Assembly (NCBI GenBank): GCA_028554755.1
Contig: JAPTOF010000016.1
Span: 9,337,001 to 9,401,000, forward strand
DNA: 64,000 nucleotides
Direction of reading: 5' to 3'
Source: Cordia subcordata
Lineage: Eukaryota; Streptophyta; Magnoliopsida; Boraginales; Cordiaceae
Each line of letters begins with the position of its first letter. Within the stretch, counting starts at the first letter, position 1. Made by a program: the position numbers and the translations under genes. The notes under the pieces were generated by a model. It had not been told where the DNA came from, made no database searches, and was given only the letters and a program-made list of their open reading frames with translations. Positions 46,530 to 58,290 of this stretch are shown one piece after another.

Positions 46530-48271
46530 TGATGTCTTCTTTCGAGTGCAAGCTTTAAAAGACCCGCAAGCGTACGGATGTGCAATATAGTGTATACGAG
46601 TGCAGGTGTCGAACCACAGGGAGGCGTGAATGATGTGAATGAATTCTATGCTTGGTATCCTAAAAGTGCCAAAGAGAAAGATCTAAACTATATACATTTC
46701 TTTTCTTTTGGATTTTGGATTGTCGGAAGCTCTATGTAAATGAAATAAAACTAAATTATGAATAAAAACAAATGGAAACGCAAGTTGATTAAGAGGAAAC
46801 TAACAATTGGAAAGGGATTAGGGTGACTTTGCCTTATGAATGGGTAATTCTATACTCAAATGCTATGGGATTAAGGGATGATGGCTAACTCTCATAATTG
46901 CTCTTAACTAGGTTGCTAATTAGTGTCCTGATTTCCCCCTAGGACTCGGTGCCGGTCCGTCCCTAGGCGACGTCTCCTAGAGCTACGGCGTGGTCTTTAT
47001 GACATAGGGCCTCAAGAGTGACTAACTAACTTCCTAGGTGGCTTAGAATGAACCTACCTTAGTACCTAAACCGTTGGCTGGGTTTAAAGCCAAGACCTAG
47101 TGTTGCTAAGGTCGACTAAATCTATCCTAAAACCTATTGGCTGGATTTAAAGCCAAAGGAGACTCGACCTAGACTAGCCCTAAATTATGCTTCGTCATTC
47201 TAAGGTCACTACAACAGGATTTCACTTGCTAGTGCGTGCAGAAATATGCGCTATTGAAGTTATGCTCGTTACTAGGCATGCTAATACGCATATAGACATG
47301 AATAAAAGCACTACCCACTTCATAGCATCCACATATAAACACATAGACATGAGTATAACATGGATTAGATGTGTTTAGTAACAAACAAACTTCAATTTAT
47401 ATACATGTTATTCATCTAGGCATTTTATCAAACACATAGACATGAATGAAAGAACACCCAATTAAACAAGACAAATCAAAACATATATATATTCAGCCAT
47501 CATATCCCATATCATAAGAGTATAAAATCAACCCATTACATAAGTTTAATCACCCTATACAAATCTACTCGAGCATAATGGAAAATAGAATGAAAGAGAT
47601 ATAACGAAACTCCCCTTTCATCCTAGCTAATCTTGACTGCAGCTTTTGAATAGATTTGCTCCAAAAGATTGTTGAATCCTCTAACTCAAACCTGGTTCTT
47701 GATGAAAAGTGTGTGAAAAGGGTGTGTGAGGCGGCTAGGGAATAGGGTTAAGTGTGTGTGAGGTTTAGGTGTGAAGTGCGTGTGTGGCTCCTTGAAAATT
47801 CTGCTCCGCATCGGGCTTTATTTATAGGTTCGCGCATAGCCGGTCGACCGGCTATGTCGACTGGCCTCTGGAATACTCGACCAGCTTTCTACTAGGGCTC
47901 TCTGGGTCCAGCTTTTCGATGGATCTTTCTGGAGTGGCCGGTCGACCTTCTCTTCTTCCTTGGTCGTCCGGCTGACTTCCTTCATCCAATTTTTCGTCTT
48001 TTCGGCCTTTAGTCTTCTCTCTTAGACCCGTGCATGTCCTATCTTCATCACCTTTCATCGTCCAATCTTTGTCTTAGCCTAGAGTTCACCTAAATCATTG
48101 AAAACAAGCAATTAGTGTAGCAATTTATCTCTTAAACTCAATATGCACATTTGTTTACGCTTAAGCCTATTCCTATCAAAAGTACTACACTAATGCATCA
48201 TTATAAGCATTCAACACCTCTAAAATATAAGTAAATGGCAATGCAAACACATACCAAATCATAACTCATCA
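46530..48271 (-). mobile_element. Solo LTR of a related Athila-like family, 1742 bp
   Basis: Flanked by a perfect duplication ACACC (46525-46529 and 48272-48276), which restores the interrupted ORF as judged from the uninterrupted inner copy. On the minus strand it begins TGATGAGTTATG and ends GAAAGAAGACATCA. A 16-bp perfect palindrome AGCCGGTCGACCGGCT (47838-47853) lies just upstream of a TATA box, TATAAATAAAG on the minus strand (about 47817-47827). Its CCTCCCTGTGGTTCGAC block matches the other LTRs. Confidence 0.9.
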
Positions 48272-48276
48272 ACACC

Positions 48277-49065
48277 CACTAGTGATGAATATATAAATGG
48301 ATTTGACGAGACTTTAGCTAGTGATAGTTTAGAGTCATCCATTGGGGAGAACAAGACATCAATTTTGGAGTTTTTAAATGACAAGTCTCTTGGAGCTAAG
48401 GATTGTTATGTTGAGGAGAATAGCCACTCCAAGAAGACACTTAGGGATAAAACTGATGAACTTGAAATTGCCATATATGGGTCTTTGGGTATGTTTGACG
48501 AATCATTGTTGATACTTTCTTCTACCCTCTCTACTAGGGAATTGATTGATGAGGTTAAGCACTTTTTACAAGAACATGAACCTTTCCTTAGTATGAGTGA
48601 ACCCACTAGTATCGAGTCCACCCCTTATAAGGAGTTAGACCGACCTAGGCTTGATAATGCTATATCTTATGGAGAAGAAGAGTATAGTATGTCCAATTCC
48701 CCTATCGTTGCTCCTCTTTCTCCCAATGTCGTTCTTACTCCCTTTTCCTATTCCGTTAAGGCTCTCTCTTTGGAGCTCACGTTTGTGCTTTCATGTAATA
48801 GAACACATTCATTTAGGGTTATAAAGCACGTTTCCCATGTTACTTGCATTTGACTTATCTTTGACCCGTGGGGATGGTGTGCTTTTAGCCCTTGATTATA
48901 AGAGGAAGGCCATGGGGTGGTTAGTTAAAGAGCAAGTGGGGCATGATCTTTCATGTTTGTGTATGACACTTTTCACACTTATGCACACTTTCTCATTGAT
49001 AGTTCGGGATGGGATCTTGAAAAGGGGTGCATTATGTATACATCGCCCCATCATATATTGAATTA
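48277..49065 (+). pseudogene. Outer-element ORF, second part
   Basis: Continues with TLASDSLESSIGENKTSI, then KSLGAKDCYVEENSHSKKT and YGSLGMFDESLL. A segment STLSTRELIDEVKHFLQEHE that the inner copy lacks comes next. The C-terminal LELTF block then shifts frame at about 48800-48850, where the AMGWLVKEQVGHDL pattern continues in another frame. It therefore preserves the longer ancestral form of this region but is not translatable as one protein. Confidence 0.7.
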
Positions 49066-52000
49066 CCTTTTTCCTTCTACTATCTGTGCTTAGTTGAATA
49101 TCCGATAATTTATGCCTCTCAATTTTAAACATGGCTTGCTCCAACAGTAGCGCCCGGCTGAAGGCGTTAAACCCAGAGCTATTAGGAGGCATTCTAGACA
49201 TGTTTATATTCCATTTGCTTTTCTCCTTTTCTTTTATTTGCTTTTAGTAGTTTAGTTCTCTTGATTTTCATTTTCTTTTCCCCTGTTTTCTTTTTTACCT
49301 TCTCAAGTGTTGATCCTTAATTCTATCATTTCTCTTTTTGTACACACCTTGTTTATCCATTAATAATGTCAACGCGAGCTTGCATGAGAATGCTACTAAT
49401 CGTGTGCTTTGAGTGTTTATGATTGGTTGAGAGACAGGGATTAGTAGTTGAATCATTATCCATTAGTATTGGAGAGCTTCAAAGAACACGAAGTTGTATC
49501 AATCCTTTCTCTACTTATTCCCCTCTTGTCTACCCGGTCTCCAACACCCTTACTTGTGTTTTGTTGCCTATTTGCTTGTTGAGTAGTATTGTTTTATTTG
49601 CTTTAGGATAAACAAAGTTTAGGTTTAGTGGTGTGGGATTTTGATTTTATTGTTATATTTTGATTAAGGTAGATGTGCATTATGTCCTTAAAATGGAGAA
49701 ATTTTTTTGATTTTTATGCATATAGAGTCATTTGTCTCTCGGTTGATTAGAGTGTTGGCTTTTGTGATTGATTTAATTGATGGGTAGAGATAGGGTTGTA
49801 TTGTAGAGAGTGAATGGAGTAGAGAGAGAGCCGAGACTTAAAGGAGATGTCCTTGAAAGTTGTGGGAAATGAGTACCTCTAAGAATGTGCCTTGTAGCTG
49901 CCCCATGGTTTGGTTGGAAGAAGAGTTTGAAAAAGGGGTATTCACATGAGTACCCTTTCCTTGATTGGATCCTTTTCATGTGCCCTAGCATTTCTTTTTA
50001 TTTTCTTTTTGTTATGTCATTTAATACAAAAAGTGTGAAAAAAATTAAAAAAGAAAGAAATGGAAAAAGGCAAAAATCTTGAAAAAGCCAAAAAAAAATG
50101 AAAAAAGAGAAAAAAAGCTAAAGGTACCTGATGTGTTTGTTTTTGTGTTTATCTATTGCATGTATATACTTGTTTTGAGGTGTTTTGAGCTTCATTTAAT
50201 GTATTAGTATAGCATTTAGGTCATAATTGTGCATATTAAGGTTTACATGTTCATAGTTGAAGTGAAGACTTATGCTACACTAATGCGTGTTTATTGCTTG
50301 TTTTAGGTGTGATTTGGAAAGATAATTAGAGCTTGATTGAGGGTGCTTGGTGTGTGGAACAAAGCCAAGGGTGTTTTGGACATAAAGGAATGAAGAAAAG
50401 TGCACTTGGAAGTGGCCGGGCGAAAAAAGGAGCGATCGAGGTGAAACCAAGCACAATGTGAGCCAAATTCAAAGCTTGCAACCTAAAAAGGACATGGACA
50501 AATTTTGGACATGTTTTAGGGTGCAAAAGATGGCTTGGGAGATCCTCCACGACAATACAAAGCCATAGAAAAAAATGGTGCGCCAATCGGAGCTAAAACG
50601 AGCAAGATATGATCATTTTACTATCCAGACCGGTTAGCCCCAAAGTCGGACGACCGGTTGGGCCCCCGGCTGGATGCGCTGAAAGCTTTATTTAAGCCAC
50701 TTTTCAGCCTTTTTTGAAGGAGAAAAACACCCAAATCAAACACCCATTTTTCAAAACCCAAAATCCACTAAAAATACCTCACACACTCACTTCTAAACAC
50801 ATTTAACACTTGGAATCAAGGATCTAAGAGGATCAAACACTAGGATTTGGGGCATAGTAAATGGATTGTAAAGCTTGGCTATGGATAGAAGGGTATCTCT
50901 CTTTTATCCTAGGTCTAATTATGTTTGATTAGAGCTGTGTAAGGTGATTATATCTTGTAGTTATGGATTGATTACTACTTTATATTAATGGAAACTTGAT
51001 GGATTTATGTATATATGCTTTATGCTTAGGGCTTCAAAGGCTATTTTACATACATGTCTATGTGTTTGTTGAAATGCTTCAATGATGTAGCATATGTATA
51101 TTGAAGTCTATTATGTTATTATCCATTTCTAAATCATTATGCTAGCATGTCTATGTGTTTGTGTGGTGATTACATGAAATGGGTATGACTATATACATGT
51201 CTATGTGTGTGTTAGCATACTTAATAGCATAAATAGCTTCTATTGCATACATGTCGGGTGCCATAGCTTAAATTGGTGTAATCTAAGCATGTCTATGTGT
51301 TTAGTAGTAGAATATTCCGGAGTATTCTCAAATGCCATGCCCTAGATGTGTTTGCTTTGCCCTTAAACATTAATATCCGCTATTGTGATGCGATAAATGG
51401 TACAAAACTTGTAACTAGCCTAGGTCGAGTCCCCTTTGGCTTTAAATCCAGCCAACAGGAGTCCGGATAGGTTTAGTTGACCTTAGTTCACTTAAGAAGT
51501 CTAGTTAGTCCACCCTAACACCCTAAGTTTATAAGGACCATGTTGTAGCTTTGAGTGAGGCAAAGCTTAGGGACGAACTCGTACCGAGTCCTAGAGCCAG
51601 ATTGGGGAACTAATTAGAGGACTAAGTGCTAGGGCTAGATCGATCTACATTCACCTAGAATCTTATTGGCTAGCCCTAATTCCTAAGTCATAAAGACCAC
51701 GCCGTACTGCTAGGTATCGCCACCTAGGGACGGACCCGTACTGAGGCTTAGGGTACCAATTAGGAGGCTAATTATAGGTCTAGATTAGAGCACTTAGTAT
51801 AATCAATCAAGTAATCCTAGAAAGACGTAGTAATCACCATAAACAAGATGTAATCACCTTAGTCCCCCATTTTCGACGTTCAAATCCCCTTCGATCACTT
51901 GATTCCCCGATCACATACATACCACTTTTTTTTTATTTTCTTGCCTGTAGCTTAGATTTATCTTTCTCGAGCTCCCCTCAAACCAAAAACCCCAAAAAAT

Positions 52001-52169
52001 ATTGTAGTTAGGACCTTAGCACGTAGCTTTTAGGACGCATTTAGCTTAGGACACCATACATGTTAGGCCTCCCCGTGGATCCGACCTCGTACTCGCACAC
52101 ACCGTACTACACATGACCCGTGCGTTTGCGGGCTATTTAGGCTTGTGCTCAAATAGCGTTTCAAGTTTT

Positions 52170-52187
52170 TGGCGCCGTTGCTGGGGA
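52170..52187 (+). promoter_or_regulatory. Primer-binding site, tRNA-Asp type
   Basis: TGGCGCCGTTGCTGGGGA complements the 3' end of plant tRNA-Asp (…CCCCGGCAACGGCGCCA) with one mismatch (T for C), as in Athila-lineage elements. Confidence 0.85.
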
Positions 52188-52339
52188 GGCAACATTTGTT
52201 TGGTTTCTTAGTTTTTGTGTGTCTTAGCTTGTTACGTGTTGTTTTATCTTTTCTTTCATGTTTTTATTATTTTGATTAATAAAAAAAAATCAAAAAAATT
52301 GTTGAGCATTATGAAGAGGTTTACTTGTGTCAATTAATC

Positions 52340-54298
52340 ATGAATGATCCTAATGCATCATGGTGGTCACTTGTATCCTCTTTCCCACCACCCGAACGTG
52401 TTCCCATTGCATGTCGCATTTGTTGAAGTTTTATACATCCAACGGTTTTCTGTCCCCATGAAAATTCCCCACCTAGGGCTAGTGCTAACTATGACCCCCA
52501 CAGTCATGCATCATCTCATGTATCTTCATTTAGAAATCGTGACTATAGGGATGTATATTCTTGTTATTGCAATCTATGTGGAAGTCGTGCTCATGATTCC
52601 AATATTTGCCCTACCTTCCACCCTTATCCCCGATTGCATGCTATGCCCTATGCCCCTAGCAATCATATGCCCATGTATGCATCTTCATCATATTATCATG
52701 AATCTAGAGAGCAACATCATGCATTTTTATATTAGGGTCAAGATGACTCTTCATTCGGTACACCTCCTTGCATTGAGAGTTCATCCTTCCCATCATCTTT
52801 TCTCACCCACCCATCCTCTGAGTCATACAATGGTTGTGCTTAGAGTAATCCTAATCAAGATGTCTACCATTTCCACTCAGTTGAGCCCTCTTCTTTTAGG
52901 ACTTCTTCACAAGAGGAAACGCTTGACTATCTCTTATCTCTCATCCGATCCAATCAAGAGGAACTAGAGAGTTTAAAGCAAGACACCAAATCTCTAGGTG
53001 AGCATTTGAAGAGCATGGTTGAGAGTGTGCAACTTATGAGCGAGAACATTGAAATACCTTTAGAACAAGTTGAAGAGATAGGAGAGAGACCTAGAGATGA
53101 GAGATATAGTGGTGAAAAAGATGATGTCTTGGAGAGACGATTAGAAAAAGAGGTTGATGGAGAGATCACATCTTGTAGTGAGGATGAGAATGAGCTCGAT
53201 GATAATTTGGTTCTTGATGACTTTTATGAATATGTTTTAGAGGAAATAGTACCCTATCTTCCTAAGCTTTCAAAACCTTCCATTGAGTCACGTGAGCCTT
53301 TTCTTTCTCCTTATCCCACACATTCCGCACACTTGGAGGATGAGTCTCATAATCATAGCACTCATTTGCATTTTGAGTCTACATTTAGGGAGTCTAGGGT
53401 ACACATCTCCGCCGAGCATTCATGCATACATGATTCGAAATCCATTGAGTCCTTGTTGTCCCTTTCATGTGTGTCTACCCCGTATGAAGAGCATGATGGT
53501 GAGATGACACCCACTAGTGATAAATGTAATGTTGAATTTGAAGAGAATTTAGCTAGTGAAGGTTTAAAGTCATCCATTGGGGAAAACAAGACATCAATTT
53601 CGGAGGTTTTAGATGATAAGTCTCTTGGAGTTAAGAATCACGATGTTGAAGAGAATAGCAACTCTAAGAAGACACATAAAAAGGAAATTGGTGTGCTTGG
53701 AAGAATGATCTATGGGTCTCTTTGGATGTTTGATGATTCATTGATGGAAATAGAGCTCATAAGGATTGAATCTACCCCTCACAAGGAGTTAAAGTGGCAT
53801 AGGCTTAAACATGTTATATCTTGTGGAGAAGAAGAGTTTTGTACTTCATCATCCCTTACCCTTGCCCTTCCTTCTCCGAGAGCCATTCCAACCCTCTTTT
53901 CCCATTCCAATGAGTCTCCCTCTTTGGAGCTCACATTTATGCCTTCTAGTTTAGAACATTTTCATCTAGGGTTAGAAAGCACATTTCCTATGTTGTATGC
54001 ATTAGAACTATCTTTGACCCATGGGGAAGGTGTGTTCCTAGCCCTTGATTATGAGAAGAAGGCAATGGGGTGGTTAGTTAGAGAGCAAGCGGGGCATGAT
54101 CTTCCACATTTATGCATGACACCTTCTACACTTGCGCACACATTTTCATTCGATGTTTTGGGGTGGAATCTTGAAAAGGGATGCATTGTGCATTCATTAT
54201 GCCATCATATAGTGCATGACCCTTTTCCTTCTATTATCTGCACTTTGTTGAATATTCGACAATTTGTGCCTTGCAATTTTAAACATGTATTGCTCTAA
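52340..54298 (+). pseudogene. Zinc-knuckle / Pol-linker protein of the inner element, 652 codons, three stops
   Basis: A single frame runs from MNDPNASWWS to a TAA at 54298, broken only by three stops: codon 29 (TGA where the outer copy has GGA), about codon 132 (TAG where the outer copy has TGG) and about codon 168 (TAG where the outer copy has TAT). The last 430 codons are fully open. Domains in order: knuckle 1 C25-C28-H33-C38; knuckle 2 C77-C80-H85-C90; a Ser/His/Tyr-rich stretch; a probable coiled coil (about 195-285, EELESLKQDTKSLGEHLKS); a long acidic Ser-rich region. The C-terminus (about 530-600), LELTFMPSSLEHFHLGLEST and KKAMGWLVREQAGHDL...CM, resembles the linker between protease and RT in Athila-type Pol. 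No catalytic domain. Function is unknown; a nucleic-acid-binding, Gag-derived role is an inference. Confidence 0.75.
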
Positions 54299-55697
54299 TA
54301 CTAGCGCCCGGCTGAGGCGTTAAATCCAGCGCTGCTAGGAGGCACCCTAGACATGTTTATATTTCATTTGCTTTCCTTGATTTTCCTTTTCTTTTATTTG
54401 CTTTTAGTATTGTTGTTCTTTGATTTTCAATTGCTTTTTGTTTTTCTTTTTCACCCTTCCAAGTGTTGATCCTTACTTCTATCATTTCCCCTTCTTCATA
54501 CACCTTGTTTATCATTTGATGATGCCAATGCAACTCGCATGGCAATGCTACTAATTGTGTGCTTTGATTGTTTATGATTTCTTAAGAGACAGGGATTAGT
54601 AGTTGAATCATTATCCATTGGCATCGAAGAGCTCCAAAGAAACACAAGGTTGTATCGTTCCTTTCATCACTTGACCCCTTATATCTACCCCAGCCCCATT
54701 ACCCTTACTTGCTTTATGTTGCCGATTTGCTTGTTGAGTAGTATTGTTCTATTTGCTTGAGGACAAGCAAATTCTAGGTTTGGGGGTGTGGAAGTTTGGT
54801 TTTCTCGTTATATGTTTTGTATAGGGTAGATTGCATAATGTGTTTTAAAATGGTAAATTTTTTTTTATGCATTTGGTTGATCATTATGTTGGCTATTGTG
54901 GTTGACTAAATTGATTGGTGAATATGAATTGCATTGTGGGGAATAAATAGAGTGGATTGAAAATTAGGTCTTGGAGGGGATACCCTTGGAAGTTGTGGGG
55001 AGTGAGAACCTTTGAGAATAACCCTTGTAGCCACCCCATAGCTTGGTAGGAAATAGTGTTGAAAAAGGGTTGTGATGTGAGTGCCTCTTTCTTGATTGGT
55101 TCTTTTTTATATGTCTTAGCCTTTCTTTTTCTTTCTCTTTTTGTTATGCAATGCAAAGTATGAAAAACTCAAAAAAAAAAAAATTGAAAAAGGCAAAAAG
55201 GTGCAAAAATATCCCAAAAAAAAAATTTGAAAAAGAGAAAAAACCAAAGGCACCAAAAATTTTTGTGAATAAGCGCATAAGTGACACAATGTCAACTTAG
55301 CACAAGTTATCCTATGTAGATATGTGAATAAGGCTTGTTATAAGCTATTGTGTTTGTATATTCTATCTCTTCTTGTCTTTGAGACTTTGTGCATGTTGGG
55401 GAGGCCATGTTAGTCGAAGGGGCATGAAATCTTAACATCCTGAGTGCGTGCGTTAGAATCCTAGGCTTGTGGTGGTTTGGCTACCCGGGAACTTCGCACA
55501 AGGTTCGATGCCCTTTATGAGTAGAAGGACGATCTGAAGAGACTTGAGGATCTCTCCACAATAGGAATGCCCCCTTCATGCTTCTTAAGCTAACCGTGAT
55601 AGTGAGTCAATTCCTTAGGCAACCTTTTGTATTGACTTTAGAGGTAAACCTAGGTTTGGGCTTGCTGGGGACAAGCAAAGAGAAGGTTTGGGGGTGT
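54299..55697 (+). other. Non-coding 3' internal region of the inner element
   Basis: Begins with AGCGCCCGGCTGAGGCGTTA, a block also found after the outer ORF (49149 region). A polypurine-like motif, GAGGACAAGCAAATTCTAGG then TTTGGGGGTG (about 54760-54788), occurs about 0.9 kb before the real LTR boundary, where GGGGACAAGCAAAGAGAAGG then TTTGGGGGTG recurs (55668-55696). The sequence between has A-rich runs and no ORF. Confidence 0.65.
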
Positions 55698-57826
55698 TGA
55701 TGTGTTTATTTTGTGTGTTTATTTATTGCATGTATATACTTGTTTTGAGGTGTTTTGAGCTTCATTTAATGTATTAGTATAGCATTTAGGTCATAATTGT
55801 GCATATTAAGGTTTATATGTTCATAGTTGAAGTGAAGACTTAAATGCTACACTAATGCGCGTTTATTGCTTGGTTCAGGTGTGATTTGGAAAGATAATTA
55901 GAGCTTGATTGAGGGTGCTTGGTGTGTGGAACAAATCCAAGGGTGTTTTGGACATAAAGGAATGAAGAAAAGTGCAATTGGAAGTGGCCGGGCGAAAGAA
56001 GGAGCGACCGAGGTGAAACCGAGCGCAACGTGAGCCAAATTCAAAGCTTGCAACCTAAAAAGGACATGGACAAATTTTGGACATGTTTTAGGGTGCAAAA
56101 GATGGCTTAGGAGATCCCCTATGACGATACAAAGCCATAGAAAAAAAATGGTACGTGAATCGGAGCTAAAATGAGCAAGTTATGGTCATTTTCCTATCAA
56201 GACCGGTTAGCCTCTGTCTAGGCCAGACGACCTAGCCGGTCGACCAGCTAGGTCAACCGGCCGGATCAGAATTTGGGCCAATTTTGGTCGGACAACTTAG
56301 CCCCGAAGCCGGATGACCGGTTGGGCCCCCTGCTGGACGCGCTGAAAGCTTTATTTAAGCCACTTTTTAGCCATTTTTGGAGGAGAACAACACCCAAATC
56401 AAATACCCATTTTCCAAAACCCAAAATCCACCAAAAATCACTTAACACACTCACTTCTAAACACATTTAACACTTGGAATCAAGGATCTAAGAGGATCAA
56501 ACACTAGGATTTGGGGCATAGCTCATGGATTGTAAAGCTTGGCTATGGATAGAAGGGTATCTCTCTTTTATCCTAGGTCTAATTATGTTTGATTAGAGTT
56601 GTGTAAGGTGATTATATCTTGTAGTTATGGATTGATTACTACATTATATTAATGGAAACTTGATGGATTTATGTATATATGCTTTATGCTTAGGGCTTCA
56701 AAGGCTATTTTACATACATGTCTATGTGTTTGTTGAAATGCTTCAATGATGTAGCATATGTATATTGAAGTCTATTATATTATTATCCATTTCTAAATCA
56801 TTATGCTAGCATGTCTATGTGTTTGTGTGGTGATTACATGAAATGGGTATGACTATATACATGTCTATGTGTGTGTTAGCATACTTAATAGCATAAATAG
56901 CTTCTATTGCATACATGTCGGGTGCCATAGCTTAAATTGGGGTAATCTAAGCATGTCTATGTGTTTAGTAGTAGAATATTCCGGAGTATTCTCAAATGCC
57001 ATGCCCTAGATGTGTTTGCTTTGCCCTTAAACATTAATATCCGCTATTGTGATGCGATCAATGGTACAAAACTTGTAACTAGCCTAGGTCGAGTCCCCTT
57101 TGGCTTTAAATCCAGCCAACAGGAGTCCGGATAGGTTTAGTTGACCTTAGTTCACTTAAGAAGTCTAGTTAGTCCACCCTAACACCCTAAGTTTATAAGG
57201 ACCACGCCGTAGCTCTGAGTGAGGCAAAGCCTAGGGACGGACTCGTATCGAGTCCTAGGGCCAGATTGGGGAACTAATTAGAGGACTAAGTGCTAGGGTT
57301 GGATCGATCTACATTCACCTAGAATCTTATTGGCTAGCCCTAATTCCTAAGTCATAAAGACCACGCTGTACTGCTAGGTATCGCCACCTAGGGACGGACC
57401 CGTACTGAGGCTTAGGGCACCAATTAGGAGGCTAATTATAGGTCTAGATTAGAGCACTTAGTATAATCAATCAAGTAATCCTAGAAAGACGTAGTAATCA
57501 CCATAAACAAGATGTAATCACCTTAGTCCCCTATTTTTGACGTTCGAATCCCCTTCGATCACTTGATTGCCCCATCACACACATACCTTTTTTTTTATTT
57601 TCTTGCTTGTAGCTTAAATTTATCTTTCTCGAGCTCCCCTCAAACCAAAAACCCCAAAAAACATTGTAGTTAGGACCTTAGCACGTAGCTTTTAGGACGC
57701 ACTTAGCTTAGGACACCATACATGTTAGGCCTCCCCGTGGATTCGACCCTGTATTCGCACACACCGTACTACACACGACCCGTGCGCTTGCGGACTATTT
57801 AGGCTTATGCTCAAATAGTGATATCA
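55698..57826 (+). repeat. 3' LTR of the inner Athila-like element
   Basis: Compared with 50129-52163 it is nearly identical and adds a GGTCGACC-rich block (about 56210-56300). It ends CAAATAGTGATATCA, whereas the left LTR ends CAAATAGCGTTTCA. Confidence 0.9.
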
Positions 57827-58290
57827 GTACCAAAAATATGTAAAAGTGAAGTTCATTAAATAAGTGCTTAAGTGACATAATGTCAACTTAGCGCAAGTTA
57901 TTGTTTCATTCTTTTGATGTGTTATGGATAAGGCTTTTTCGTACTATATGAGCCATTGTGATTGTACATTCTTTCTTTCCTTCTCTTTGAGGCTTTGTGT
58001 ATATTAGAGAGGCCATGTTAGTTGAGGGTGCATAAAATATCAACATCCCGAGCATGTGTATTAGAATCCCGAGCTTGTGAAGGTTAAGGCTACTTGGGAA
58101 CTTCCCAAAGGTACGAGACCCCTTGTAAGTAAAGAGAGGATCCAAAAAGGCTTAGGGACCCCTCTACAAAAGGAACAACCCCTTCATACTCCTTAGACTC
58201 TCCTTGATAGCAAATCAATCCTCTAAGCAACACTCTTTACCAACTTTGAGATAGACCGAGGTTTGGGCTTGCTTGAAGGTATGGGGCTAT

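Larger units (their letters stand above)
50129..57826 (+). mobile_element. Inner Athila-like non-autonomous LTR retrotransposon, complete, 7.7 kb
   Basis: Flanked by a perfect duplication GTACC (50124-50128 and 57827-57831). LTRs are 50129-52163 (2035 bp) and 55698-57826 (2129 bp), nearly identical by eye apart from an extra block of roughly 90 bp in the right LTR at about 56210-56300. The tRNA-Asp primer site TGGCGCCGTTGCTGGGGA is at 52170-52187. A polypurine-like AGAGAAGGTTTGGGGGTGT directly precedes the right LTR. The internal region, 3.5 kb, holds one ORF relic (52340-54298) and about 1.4 kb of non-coding sequence. No RT, RNase H or integrase seen. Confidence 0.93.
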
